Shown: positions 12,600-24,829 of the stretch, one piece after another
How positions within the stretch are numbered: the first letter of the stretch is position 1
Layout of the letters: each line of letters opens with the position of its first letter
DNA from: Cryptomeria japonica
Lineage: Eukaryota; Streptophyta; Pinopsida; Cupressales; Cupressaceae
Length of the DNA: 64,000 bases
NCBI RefSeq assembly: GCF_030272615.1
Contig: NC_081405.1
Span: 160,352,317-160,416,316 of the forward strand
Direction of reading: 5' to 3'
Notes under the pieces: generated by a model
What the model saw: only the letters and a program-made list of their open reading frames with translations
Databases searched by the model: none
Told to the model about the DNA's origin: nothing
Translations under genes and position numbers: made by a program

Positions 12600-13130
12600 G
12601 AATCAATAGAAAAGAGGTCAGATGGGAGAAGCCTCATAACAATTGGGTAAAACTCAACTTTGATGGGGTCTTAGAGGCAATCCTAGGCAGGCTGGCTATT
12701 GAGCAGTCATTCAAAATGAGGATGGGAATATAGTGTTTGGCACGTACGGAAATATTGGCAGCGCTACAAACAATGAAGCAGAAATAAGAGCCCTTGAGGC
12801 CTAGCTATTACTTTGCAAACATAAAGGTTTATCAAATATACAAATTGAAGGTGATTCTCAGATAATAATAATGGGGTGACTACTAGTAGACTACTAAATT
12901 GGAAGCTAGCTAAATGGCTGTCTCACATTCGGTCTCTACTCCAAACAATTAAACCATATGAAATATATCACATACACAGGGAGGGTAATCAAGTGGCAGA
13001 CCTACTAGCTAATCTCAGAGTCAATTCACATTCTGCAGAAGTGTCAGTGGATCCCAAGACATTGAGTTTGGAAATTACGGAATTGTGTAGAAAAGACTTA
13101 TTGATAAGGAAATGTGACGGGGTTGGATGA
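12600..13130 (+). pseudogene. LINE ORF2 C-terminal RNase H remnant
   Basis: The first piece contains W-x-K-P followed by WVKLNFDG, the usual start of plant non-LTR RNase H domains (first catalytic Asp in NFDG). After a stop near 12,733 the sequence GDSQIIIMG (about 12,850) carries the GDS motif. The second piece (12,876-13,130) has HIHREGNQVADLLAN, the conserved H-x-x-R-x-x-N-x-x-A-D end of the domain. Stops and a frame change between the pieces make it non-functional. RT and endonuclease are missing because of 5' truncation. Confidence 0.8.
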
Positions 13131-13429
13131 TGGCCTTTGCAACTAGGCCTGCAATCATAGGACAGGTGGTAGCAATCTTAGGCATCTCACGTAGGCTGGT
13201 TCCTCAAAATCGTAGTGTCAGCGGTCTAAGCTATACATGACTGACATAAGTGACGGTATGGCAGATTCTTGCAGTCTGCAGGATCTTGAATTGATTAGGC
13301 ATGTAGAATCTTCTAGAGCTTTGAAAGCCTTTTTATTGGACTTCCGCAAGGTTGGGTTGTATGGTGAGTAAGGTGCTTTGTTGGGTCACACATCTCTGAT
13401 AGTGTACGAGCTGGGCTGCGACCTTTTCT

Positions 13430-13963
13430 ATGGCGTACTTTGGCAACATCGGGTGCATGAACTGTGAAGAAACACTGGATGTACAACTTCGCAGCTTGTT
13501 TGTCACAGAAGAGTATGTTTATGATGTGGTAAAAGGGCTCGTGGGGATCACACTTAACTTTGAACGCCATTGGTGTGACGCCACGGTTTATGAAGCCGTG
13601 CTTATGCCCTTGGTAGACGTCATTGAATGTAGGGAAAGAGCGGTGGAGATGCTGAGTGGGTTTGTCAAGCCAGTCAATGGTAATCACATCTCCAATTCCA
13701 TTCTAAGCTTGCCGGAGAATGAATGGATCAGCATACTCAAAACCTACTTCCAATCGAGTGTCTTTTTGCCCTCGTACTCAGAGGAGGAAGAAGTGGAGAG
13801 TGAAAATGATGGGAGCGATGAATCAAATGACAGTGTAAGAAGTCGGGCAAAGCACATATGCGTGGAAAAGGAAGAGTTGAAGGAGCTGATGAGAACATTC
13901 AAGGAGAATGTGTGGGAAGTCTTTAGGTGCGCTGTGCAGAACGGGAACATGGCCCCATTTTGA
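13430..13963 (+). CDS. Unidentified 177-codon ORF in the LINE 3' region
   Basis: This open frame lies about 300 bases after the RNase H remnant and about 280 bases before the poly(A), inside the LINE insertion. The peptide starts MAYFGNIGCMNCEETL, has an acidic run (SEEEEVESENDGSDES) at about residues 115-131 and a Glu/Lys-rich C-terminal half. I recognise no domain. Being uninterrupted while the neighbouring RNase H is broken is notable. It may be a LINE 3' ORF, a co-transduced host exon or chance. A 124-codon ORF on the opposite strand overlaps it. Confidence 0.4.
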   Translation: MAYFGNIGCMNCEETLDVQLRSLFVTEEYVYDVVKGLVGITLNFERHWCDATVYEAVLMPLVDVIECRERAVEMLSGFVKPVNGNHISNSILSLPENEWISILKTYFQSSVFLPSYSEEEEVESENDGSDESNDSVRSRAKHICVEKEELKELMRTFKENVWEVFRCAVQNGNMAPF

Positions 13964-14256
13964 AGAGTAACAAACTCAGAGACATGGTGGTTCTCGGTTG
14001 GAGCTACTGAAAATGTAATCAATATTGGAGAGTTTGTTGGAGTCATCATGCAGACCCTCAATGGTGATCCATAATATGTAAGATCAAGTTTGGTTCTGGT
14101 CATTGGTGGGTGGGTTTAAAGCTGTGGTATGTTGTTCAATGGGGTGGGTAGATAGTAGTATCGATTGCTGGTAGTAGTATCTTCTCTGGTCTTGCTAATA
14201 GGCAGTGAAGGTTTTTTGTAAAATTGTTTTTAATTAATACAAGGTAAAAAAAAAAA

Positions 14257-14274
14257 AATGAATTGGCTGATTAT
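14257..14274. repeat. Target-site duplication, right copy (LINE)
   Basis: Exact copy of 12,442-12,459, directly following the poly(A). Confidence 0.95.
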
Positions 14275-14819
14275 ACCCTACCTTTTTTCTTCAACCGGAT
14301 CTTGTAATTCCCAATTTAGAGTGAAGCGATGATAATTGAAATGGCTGCCTTGACAAACACATCCTTCGACTAAAATGCGAAAGGAAAGGAAAGCGGCGGT
14401 TACGATAGCTGACCATTCCTACATCCTGCAGCGATTAAACCCACAGGTTCCCTGTCAGAGGAGGCTTATCCAATCTGGAGCTTTTGTAATGGTAGAGGTC
14501 CACGGGATGAAGAGGCGAGATTTTGTAATGGCAGAGGTCGATGGGACAAAGAGGCGGGATTTATGAAATGACTTGGTCTTTTTTTTTTTAAGTAATGCCC
14601 GCGGTCGTCGGAATTTCGACGAACGTGGGCACTTTTTCTAAAAAACACAAATGTCATTGCCAATTCCTTCTCCATCGAAACCAAATGTTGCATTATCGTC
14701 GGAATTTCGACGAAAGTGGGCATTTTTTCAAAAAAAATCAAATTTGATCACAATATACCTTCTTCGTCGGAAACCTCCATTGGAATTTTAGGCCAAATGT
14801 ATTAGTGTGGGCCAAATCG
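14275..14819. repeat. Spacer with two kinds of short direct repeat
   Basis: A block of about 39 bp starting TTTTGTAATGG.AGAGGTC is repeated twice in tandem (about 14,483-14,562). Then TCGTCGGAATTTCGACGA, itself an inverted repeat with 6-bp arms, occurs near 14,607 and again near 14,697. Each copy is followed by A(C/A)GTGGGCA and a T tract. No gene is evident. Confidence 0.6.
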
Positions 14820-14852
14820 ATCATTAGATAGGGGACTTCACCTTGCAACAAG

Positions 14853-15260
14853 GTGGTCTGGCTTGTTATGGATTATAAAGGATCTAATTTTGGAATTTGT
14901 TCAGTTTATGCATCAAATGACTATAGGGAGAGGGCAGAATTATGGAAATGGATATACCAAATGGAAGAGATCTCTTGGATCCTTGGGGGGGACTTCAACA
15001 TGATCACAAATACTCAGGATAAACTGGGGGGTAATATATTGGAGTGGAAGGGCAGCGAACAATTCTTTTGGAATAGAATGATTGGCAAACATAGACTTTG
15101 AGACCCTCTAAATGGTGCCAAAGATGATCATAAAGATATCTGGTTTACTTGGTGCAATTTTCAGCAAGTAGGCAAGAGAATATATCAAGGCTGGATAGAT
15201 TTTATTATAACTAGGAATTCTTTAATTGTCCCAAGGACGAAGCAGGAAGGCTGGTCAAGG
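14853..15260 (+). pseudogene. LINE AP-type endonuclease remnant
   Basis: The frame shows VYASNDYRERAELW and WILGGDFNMI, with the GDFN motif at 14,988-14,999, then DKLGG and EWKGSEQFFW, the expected order in L1 endonuclease domains. A stop follows KHRL (about 15,100). The homology then continues in frame (IWFTWCNFQQVGKRIYQGWIDF), where the family normally has an R-x-D-R element. N-terminal endonuclease motifs are absent. Nicking target DNA is the family role; this copy cannot encode it. Confidence 0.8.
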
Positions 15261-15299
15261 TAATCCCATACACTCTTTCAAACCATCACCCAATTTTAG

Positions 15300-16880
15300 C
15301 CAAGTTCATTAATAAAGGTTCTACAACCAAGAGGAATTGTAAAAATCCATCTTTCTGCCTCAATACATCTCTGCTAAGAGACCCTGTAATCAACAATGCA
15401 ATTTCCATTATCAAATGGTTTAATAGGTATGTTTCTAGCCATGATAATGCCACAGATAGATGGGTTGAAAATGTCAATAGCTGGAAGAAATTGTTTCAAA
15501 CGATGGGTGGTAAGAAGGCTAGAGATAGCAGAAGGCTTGAAGGTCAACTTCAGGAAGATCTTGTTGTTGCCGAAATAGAACTAGAAACAACCCCAAACTC
15601 TGATGCATCTATTGGTAGAGTCACGAATACCAAAGATTCTCTTAGGAGTTTACATAATGAAAAGATCAAAGGGGTCAAAATTAGGGCTAGAAGTAATTAG
15701 GTTGATCAAGGGGATAGAGGATCGAAGTTCTTCTTCCAACTTCTTAAACAAAAAGAAGTAAGAATCAGAGTGGAAGAAATCTGGGAAGATGATATAAAAT
15801 TAGAGGAACCTCAAGATATCATTAGGGCTTTTGCAAAGTATTATCAGAATCTGTTTTCTTTAGAGGAGGGTAATCAAAACATGGGAGATGCAAGAATTAA
15901 AATCCAAAGCATCATCCCTAATAGGATTGACCCAGCTGATGCTTCCTCTCTCAGTAAAGCCATGTCCCTAGAGGAAATTAACAATGCCATTAGACAGATG
16001 GCATTAGATAAGGCCCTCGTGCTAGATGGTCTTCCCATTGAATTTTATAAGGAAAACATTGGATGGATTGGATAGGAACTGTTGGAGATTTACAATGAAG
16101 CTTTTAAACAGGGAACGTTGGGAGGTGAGATCAATACAGGGCTTATTAAGTTGAATCTTAAGGATGGAGACAAATCTCTAATAAAGAACTGGAGACCTAT
16201 CACTCTCCTAAATGTCTCCTATAAGATTTTGGCCAAAACTCTTTCTCTAAGGCTAAAAGATATTCTCTCCAAGATCATTAGCTTTTCTCAGACAGGTTTT
16301 GTAAAGGGAAGATATATCCTAGAAAACCTAGTGACCTGTCGGGAAGCCATGGAGTGGGCAAAGGAAACCAACCAAGAAGCATGCATGCTCCTTCTTGATT
16401 ATGAGAAAGCTTATGACCACATAGAGTGGAAATTTATATATATGATGATGGATTCCTTAGGATTCCCAAAGGATTTCATTAAGATGGTCCAAACATTACT
16501 AAATGGGGCTCTAGCTAAGATAGAGATAAATGGGCTGAGATCAAATAGTTTTGTACTCACAAGATCTATAAGACAAGGATGTCATCTTGCCCCTACACTA
16601 TTTGTGATAGCAGTTGATGTTGTTAGCTACCTAATCTCAGACAATTCACTTCTGCCTAAGGTCAGAGGGGTATAAATACCCGAGGGGAAAGAAGTAGCTA
16701 ATGTCCAATTTGCAGATGATACTTTTGTACTCCTTAGGCTAGAAGCAGAGAACTTGGAGAACTTCATGAACAAGATGAGCATATTCTGCAATGCATCAGG
16801 CAACAAAATTTCTTTAGAGAAATCCATTTTTCTAGGATGGGAGGAAGAGCCTCCTCCTTGGTTGGCTCAAGGGTCCATCA
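15300..16880 (+). pseudogene. LINE reverse transcriptase remnant
   Basis: After a frame change the protein continues through a basic linker (SWKKLFQTMGGKK), a fingers region (DGLPIEFYKENIGWIG), NWRPITLLNVSYKILAKTL, QTGFVKGRYILENL, the palm motif LLLDYEKAYDHIEW, and SIRQGCHLAPTLF. A TAA at 16,673-16,675 interrupts the same frame just before VQFADDTFVLL; FADD, the catalytic pair, is at 16,709-16,720. Further stops lie at about 15,700 and 16,073. Homology ends near 16,900. All landmarks are in family order, so the identification is firm and the copy is dead. Confidence 0.88.
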
Positions 16881-16900
16881 AATTTCTTCTTAAAATTTGA

Positions 16901-17450
16901 TTTTAAGATGGGAGGAACTTTTTTTTTTGAATTTTTAAAATCGCTTCGAGGAGAAATTAGCTAACACCTTGTAGTTTATGCTAGTTTTTTCAGCTAATTT
17001 TTTAATGAGTATATGTTTTTTACTAATTTTCGAAGTGGACACATCTTGAAAAATAGAAATTTGAGCGTGCTCCCCCCTAAAATCATTAAAAACTAATCAA
17101 AAATCTATTTTTTAATTTTTTTTTAATTTGTGTAGAATGGAGTCTAGTTTCTAAAAATGTGAGTTTTTTCAAAATCTGATGAACGTGTAAAAATCTATAC
17201 CCAAAATAGTGTATGTTAGTTTTTTTACAAAAAACAGACACACTGACAAAAGAAATTATAGATGAAAGACTTAACGAAATCAAAATTTGAAATAAATTAC
17301 ATTGTTGGATAGCTAAGAAGGAGCTCAAGTTTACCACAGTATTTTTTTTAACTTCATTGAAACACGTGCAAACCTGACGGAAAGAACGACAAAAAATATG
17401 TCAAAATTTTCAATGTTCTGAAAAACACATCTCTAGCCTGAAATGGTCGT
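16901..17450. other. AT-rich spacer, no gene seen
   Basis: Long T tracts and short ORFs only. Nothing recognisable. Confidence 0.5.
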
Positions 17451-17536
17451 CCAAACCTTTGGGTTGGATTCCTAAGGAAAATCCAACCCATAGGTTTGGT
17501 GTTTCCCAAAGCGCATCATTTGGTGCGCACCAAATG
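17451..17536. repeat. 20-bp-arm hairpin followed by a perfect 20-bp palindrome
   Basis: The arms 17,451-17,470 and 17,480-17,499 are inverted copies with one mismatch (CCAAACCTTTGGGTTGGATT on the left), with a 9-nt loop. At 17,517-17,536 CATTTGGTGCGCACCAAATG is a perfect palindrome, and CACCAAAT recurs at about 17,563 and 17,579. Such clustered palindromes often mark transposon ends; no partner end is recognised here. Confidence 0.75.
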
Positions 17537-17599
17537 GGGTCCATATTCCACATTTGGACCGCACCAAATAGGGAGAGCACCAAATGTGTACATAGAAAC

Positions 17600-17872
17600 C
17601 CCCATCTCACCTCTCCCTTCTTTATCTCCCTTCCCTCGTAGTCCCATCTCTCTCTATGAACTAGATCTCATATTCTCTCTCTCCTCTTACCTCTTGTCGA
17701 GCTCTTCATTCTTATAGATACATACTCTTCTTTGTCCCTCCCCTCTCTAGCTCTCACAATTCCCTTATTTCCCTATCCCTCGAGCTATCTCCCTCTCCAT
17801 CCTTACACCCATCTAATTCCCTCTCTCACCTCTTTCCCTCAGTTTCTTCCTCACTCCCTCCTCTCTCTAGGT
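17600..17872. repeat. Pyrimidine-rich low-complexity stretch
   Basis: The plus strand is dominated by CTCTCT/CCCTC words leading into the minisatellite. No coding signal. Confidence 0.6.
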
Positions 17873-18453
17873 CCTAAGGGGTCATAGGACACCATATGAA
17901 CCCTTAGGACACAATATGACCCCTAATGACACCCAAGGGGTCATATGGCGTCCTAAGGGGTCATAGAACACCATATGACCTCTTAGGCTACCATAGGACC
18001 CATAACGACACCACATGGTGTCCTAAGTGGTCATAGGACACCATATGACCCCTTAGGACACCATACAACCCATAACGGCACCTAAGGGGTCATAAGACAC
18101 CATATGACCTCTTATGTTACCATAGGACCCATAACAACACCATATGGTGTCCTAAGTAGTCATAGGACACCATATGACCCCTTAAGACACCATACAACCC
18201 ATAACAACACCATATGGTGTCTTAATGGGTCATTGGACACCATATAACCCCTTAGGTGTTGTTAGGGGAGGGGTCATATGGTGTCCCATGACCCCTTAGG
18301 ACACCATATGACCCCTAAGTACACCATATGGTGTTGGTATGGTTCGTATGGTGTCCTATGACCCCTTAGGACACCATATGACCCACTAGTGCACCATATG
18401 GTGTCAGTATGGTCCTATGGTGTCTGATGATCCCTTAGGACACCATATGACCT
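17873..18453. repeat. Minisatellite of inverting units (core ACACCATATGGTGT)
   Basis: The array is built from a roughly 20-bp word, GGACACCATATGACCCCTTA, and its reverse complement, alternating irregularly with variants such as ACCATACAACCCATAAC. Two longer segments starting CATAAC(G/A)ACACCA(C/T)ATGG at 18,001 and 18,130 share a 129-bp higher-order spacing. Because words occur in both orientations, single strands can fold on themselves. The array ends exactly against the inverted repeat of the next element. Confidence 0.85.
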
Positions 18454-18492
18454 GGGTAAGTGCACCAAGATGGCGAACATAAAAGTGGCCAC
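18454..18492 (+). repeat. Left terminal inverted repeat
   Basis: The first 20 bases are the perfect complement of 24,810-24,829. A second matched block, GTGGCCAC (itself palindromic), follows after a short spacer that is longer on the right side because of a C/T tract. Confidence 0.85.
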
Positions 18493-18512
18493 ATGCAAAA
18501 AAAAATAAAAAT

Positions 18513-18773
18513 CATAACACGTGCGGGTTCTAAAATTTCAAAAACATGCTAGGCTTGGTAACACCAAGCCTAGAGAAAAAAAAATTAAAAAAACCAAAAG
18601 TTCCTCAAAACCCGTACGGGTTTTGAGGAACATTTTTTTAAATAAAAAAATTTAAACGGGTTTTGAGAAACATATCTCTTTTGTGTAGGCCACGGGTTTT
18701 GGTCATTTTCAATGCCAAAACCCATGGAACAACGGTAAGGAGAAGCCAAAAATGCATCGAACCCGCACGAGTT
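18513..18773. repeat. Left subterminal palindromic repeats
   Basis: Variants of AACCCGTACGGGTT occur at 18,516 (AACACGTGCGGGTT), 18,600-18,631 and 18,760 (AACCCGCACGAGTT), with half-sites near 18,655 and 18,690. The 18,600-18,631 copy is a perfect 32-bp palindrome (left half GTTCCTCAAAACCCGT). A separate hairpin, CTAGGCTTGG / CCAAGCCTAG with a 5-nt loop, is at 18,549-18,573. Subterminal repeats in DNA transposons are commonly transposase-binding sites; here that is inference. Confidence 0.8.
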
Positions 18774-18818
18774 TGCAACTATTTTTTATTTTCCCATCAT
18801 CGAAAGCAATTTTCAACA

Positions 18819-20491
18819 ATGGCACCCCGTCAAGCAGGTAAGATTTGATTTGTTTGATTATTTTTCTTTGCATTCTAATCAAATTGGGGTTTTTTAATTG
18901 ATTTAAGTTTTGTTTTTATTAATTTGATGTCAGATTCTTCAAGCAATCCCCAAAAATGAAATAGACAACCAAGACCTCCTCCTGCACAAGCAACGTAAGA
19001 AAACCCTGTTAACATTGCACAAGAGCAACAAGAAAACCCTCAAAATCCTGAAAAATGCTGCTCCTCAACAACCACCACCACCCCGAAACCCTTCACGTCC
19101 TCCATTAGATCATGTAGATGCCACACAAGAGGATCGAGCATCAATCGCCTTACACAAAATAGTGCCCAAATTTCTATATTGGTGAATAGGTTGAGGACCT
19201 CTAGGCTTGAGCACCACTCAACCCTTGCCAGAACACTAGAAACAATGGCTAATAGTGCAAATGAGGTATCTAGGGAGGTTATGAAATGGGGTTCATGGAG
19301 GGATAGATGTCGAACATTTTATGCGGATGGGTTGTCATATGATCAAGTGAAGAAAAAGGGCATAGTTAAAGCTAACATATGTGCTCTTTTCACCGATCAT
19401 GTTACCAATAACAACCTAGAACTAAATATGACTCGGTTTCCTATACATTGGTGTGTTCATGCTAGGTTGAAAGATGCTTTTTAGGATAGGTGGTATATGG
19501 TCTTTGACCAACCACCTTGTAATAATTGGGAGGTGCCTCTATATTTTTTGAGAAAGTTGTATTGTGAGTTTATCCTTGGCAAGAAACCAAATTACTTTGA
19601 CATCCGACAATTTTGGGGTATAGGGAGAGGCTCTGCGCAGGATAGACCTGGGGCCCACAGGGTGGTAGATCCACAACATAGGATGCGTACAACTCCTAAA
19701 CCCATGGTTCATGTCACTGTCCCTATATCCTTGAAGGAGTCTATGGAATTACAGACTCTTCAGGCAGCTGCATCATTGACTGATGTCATTGTTCAGCATG
19801 GCACATAGCTGGTCGGAGCAGAGGATGTATCAGCACCTTCAACACCTCCTTCATCAGCGACACCTCCTTCATCAGCAACACCTCCTTCCTCAGCGGCACC
19901 TCCTTCATCAACAACACCTCATGAATCATTTGGCATGAGCCAGCCCATTCAACATATGTGCCCCACTTGCCAAGGTGTATGTTCTGGTGTAGACACTAAC
20001 GCGGATGAGGATGGTGGGACATCTCATTCATGTACATGTTGTGGGAGTAGATGTCATGCTTCCACTGCAGAGGATGTGGCCCTCATTGACGAACTGCTCA
20101 ATATGTTGTACCCTCTCTATCAGACACAGGTGCGTTTAATTCTGTTTATGACATGTTATCAATTAAGTGACTAAATCTTATAAAAAGCAATGAATTTTTA
20201 TTTTTAGAACAATTTAACGTGACGCATAAATAAAATGCATTGCAGGGTGCAACAGGTGGTGGGAGTACACCACATACTGTTCAGTCGACTCCATGGTCAC
20301 GAGTAGTTTCGCCACCAGAGGTAAAGATTTGTAAATTTGTTAAAAATATAATAATACATTGGATTCAAAATATATTTTGTTCATTATATGTATCATTACT
20401 TGATATTTTGTAGGGCTTATCAGCAGTTGAGATGTCCCAACTTGATGATATCATGCATTCAGCCATTGACTTTGGCCAAGATAGCTATGCG
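18819..20491 (+). pseudogene. Decayed multi-exon gene of unknown family inside the TIR element
   Basis: I infer exons 18,819-18,837, 18,934-20,129, 20,246-20,320 and 20,414-20,491. Each junction has GT/AG borders, and the frame is kept across all of them (exons 3 and 4 are 25 and 26 whole codons). The protein starts MAPRQA and passes through a Pro/Gln-rich N-terminus and a conserved-looking block with MKWGSWRDRCRTFYADG. A C-terminal segment follows with paired Cys (CPTCQGVC; CTCCGSRCH, possible metal binding) after four TPPSSA-like repeats. Stops at 18,957, 18,996, 19,482 and 19,806 and a probable frameshift near 19,060 disable it. Downstream exons, if any, lie beyond the GA array. I recognise no transposase motif; an accessory DNA-binding protein is one possibility. 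Confidence 0.6.
19840..19922 (+). repeat. Coding tandem repeat, 18-bp unit (TPPSSA)
   Basis: About four copies of ACACCTCCTTCATCAGC plus one base, encoding Thr-Pro-Pro-Ser-Ser-Ala variants within exon 2 of the decayed gene. Confidence 0.85.
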
Positions 20492-20538
20492 GTACCATTT
20501 AGATTTATATATATTTGACTTACGTGATATATTAAAAG

Positions 20539-23535
<2,997 letters not shown>

Positions 23536-23639
23536 GGGGAGAGAGATGAGATAGAACTCAAGGAAGATAATTAGGGCTCAGAATAGACAAAGACAATGAT
23601 GGGGGGAGTAAGACGAGAGAGAGAGGAAAAGAAGAGGTA

Positions 23640-23730
23640 CATGCATGTATACAAACATATATACATATATCTATATAAATATATGTATATATAACTATAG
23701 ATATGCATATATACATACATAAACACATAT
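23640..23730. repeat. AT-rich microsatellite (ATACATATAT words)
   Basis: Alternating TA/CA words (ATACATATATCTATATAAAT and similar) between the GA array and the right subterminal repeats. Confidence 0.8.
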
Positions 23731-23796
23731 TATCTAGGTATGTCTAAAACATGTGTAGTAAATGCTAAGTTTACAAGCATAAATTATTATGTCTTC

Positions 23797-23960
23797 ATAA
23801 CCCGTACAGGTTTTGTGAAACAAAAAAAAATGTTTTTAGTTCTTCATAACCCGTACGGGTTTTGTGAAACAATTTTTTTTTTTCTAGTTCTTCATAACCC
23901 GTACGGGTTATTTAGAACTACGAATAGTAATTTTGGTTCTTCAAAACCCATGTGGGTTTT
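23797..23960. repeat. Right subterminal palindromic repeats
   Basis: Four spaced copies with a period of about 50 bp: AACCCGTACAGGTT at 23,799, AACCCGTACGGGTT at 23,848, TAACCCGTACGGGTTA at 23,895-23,910 (16-bp perfect palindrome) and AACCCATGTGGGTT at 23,945. The first three follow TTCAT, and the first two precede TTGTGAAAC. The same motif is found near the left end. Confidence 0.85.
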
Positions 23961-24780
23961 GGCTTGGTAAGAGGGATGGAAAATGACCCTAAGGCTTGCA
24001 AGCCCATTTTCCCCCCTTTTTTGTTCCTTTACACGTTTTTTATCCTCCACCATGATTTCTTGACTTCATCATCATCAGGTTTACAAATGATGAAGTGGGT
24101 GTCTCTAAAATTACCACCATAATCTCACACATCTTCTTAGTTTTTTGACCATATAAATTTTTTAATTTTTGGACAACATTAGCATAGTAAACTTTAATTT
24201 TCTTTATCAGTGCCTTGATAGTCCTCACAGACATATGTCTACCATTTTTTTAATAACTTTTGATATACTTGACCAAATTAAAAATAAATTTATTATATAT
24301 TATTGTTCTACACTAGATTCTATACACTTTAATTTTTTTTTTTTGCATTTTTGATTATTTTGATGCAAGTTATGCCCAGTGCACGAACAGGTACCAAAGT
24401 TTTCAGGATGCGATCACTTCCAAAAATCATAAAAAAATAAAATACTCAACAGAAAATTACAAAAAATTACACATCTTCTAGATTTCACTCTTACCTATCA
24501 TCCTACCAAAGGGTTTTGCAAAATACTAAATCTAACTATATATTTTGTGCAACACACGAAAACAACTATGTTATATTTTTCTGAAAAAATCAGGAACAAT
24601 TTTTCGTGTGTGAAAGGTTTGACCCTCTTAATATTATCCAATTTTTTTAAAAATTAGTATTTTAGAAACTATATTCAGAGTACTACAATTCTTATTCGTT
24701 TCTCAACTCCTAGTTTTGAGTGCATGACCTTCAAATAGATCTTTGAAGTTCAGGTTTACCTGTTTTCAAAAAAAAAAAAA
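23961..24780. other. Right internal flank of the TIR element, no gene recognised
   Basis: AT-rich. A 64-codon minus-strand ORF (24,040-24,234) has a Lys-rich start (MSVRTIKALIKKIKVYY) and no recognised domain. It could be the end of a minus-strand gene, but support is weak. Confidence 0.4.
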
Positions 24781-24829
24781 GTGGCCACTTATACCCCCCC
24801 TTTTGTTCACCATCTTGGTGCACTTACCC
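24781..24829 (-). repeat. Right terminal inverted repeat
   Basis: Complement of the left end: CCATCTTGGTGCACTTACCC at 24,810-24,829, preceded by TGTTC, a C/T tract and GTGGCCAC. Confidence 0.85.

Larger units (their letters stand above)
12460..14256 (+). mobile_element. 5'-truncated LINE (L1-type) insertion, about 1.8 kb
   Basis: The segment lies between two identical 18-bp direct repeats and ends in a run of A (14,246-14,258), the signature of target-primed reverse transcription. The 5' end starts inside the ORF2 C-terminus; only an RNase H-like region and a long 3' part remain. The 3' part holds an uninterrupted 177-codon ORF. Confidence 0.9.
14820..16900 (+). mobile_element. LINE (L1-type) fragment truncated at both ends
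   Basis: Continuous homology to plant L1 ORF2 runs from the middle of the endonuclease to just past the RT catalytic motif. The endonuclease start, the RT thumb, RNase H and the 3' tail are missing. No poly(A) or target-site duplication is visible, so this is a decayed fragment rather than the same copy as the neighbouring truncated LINE. Confidence 0.85.

Noticed and set aside
13313..13687. 124-codon minus-strand ORF
   Set aside because: Antisense to the LINE ORF, with no domain.
17873..18453. Possible CRISPR-like array
   Set aside because: Units are adjacent and inverted without unique spacers, and the setting is a plant genome; it is a minisatellite.
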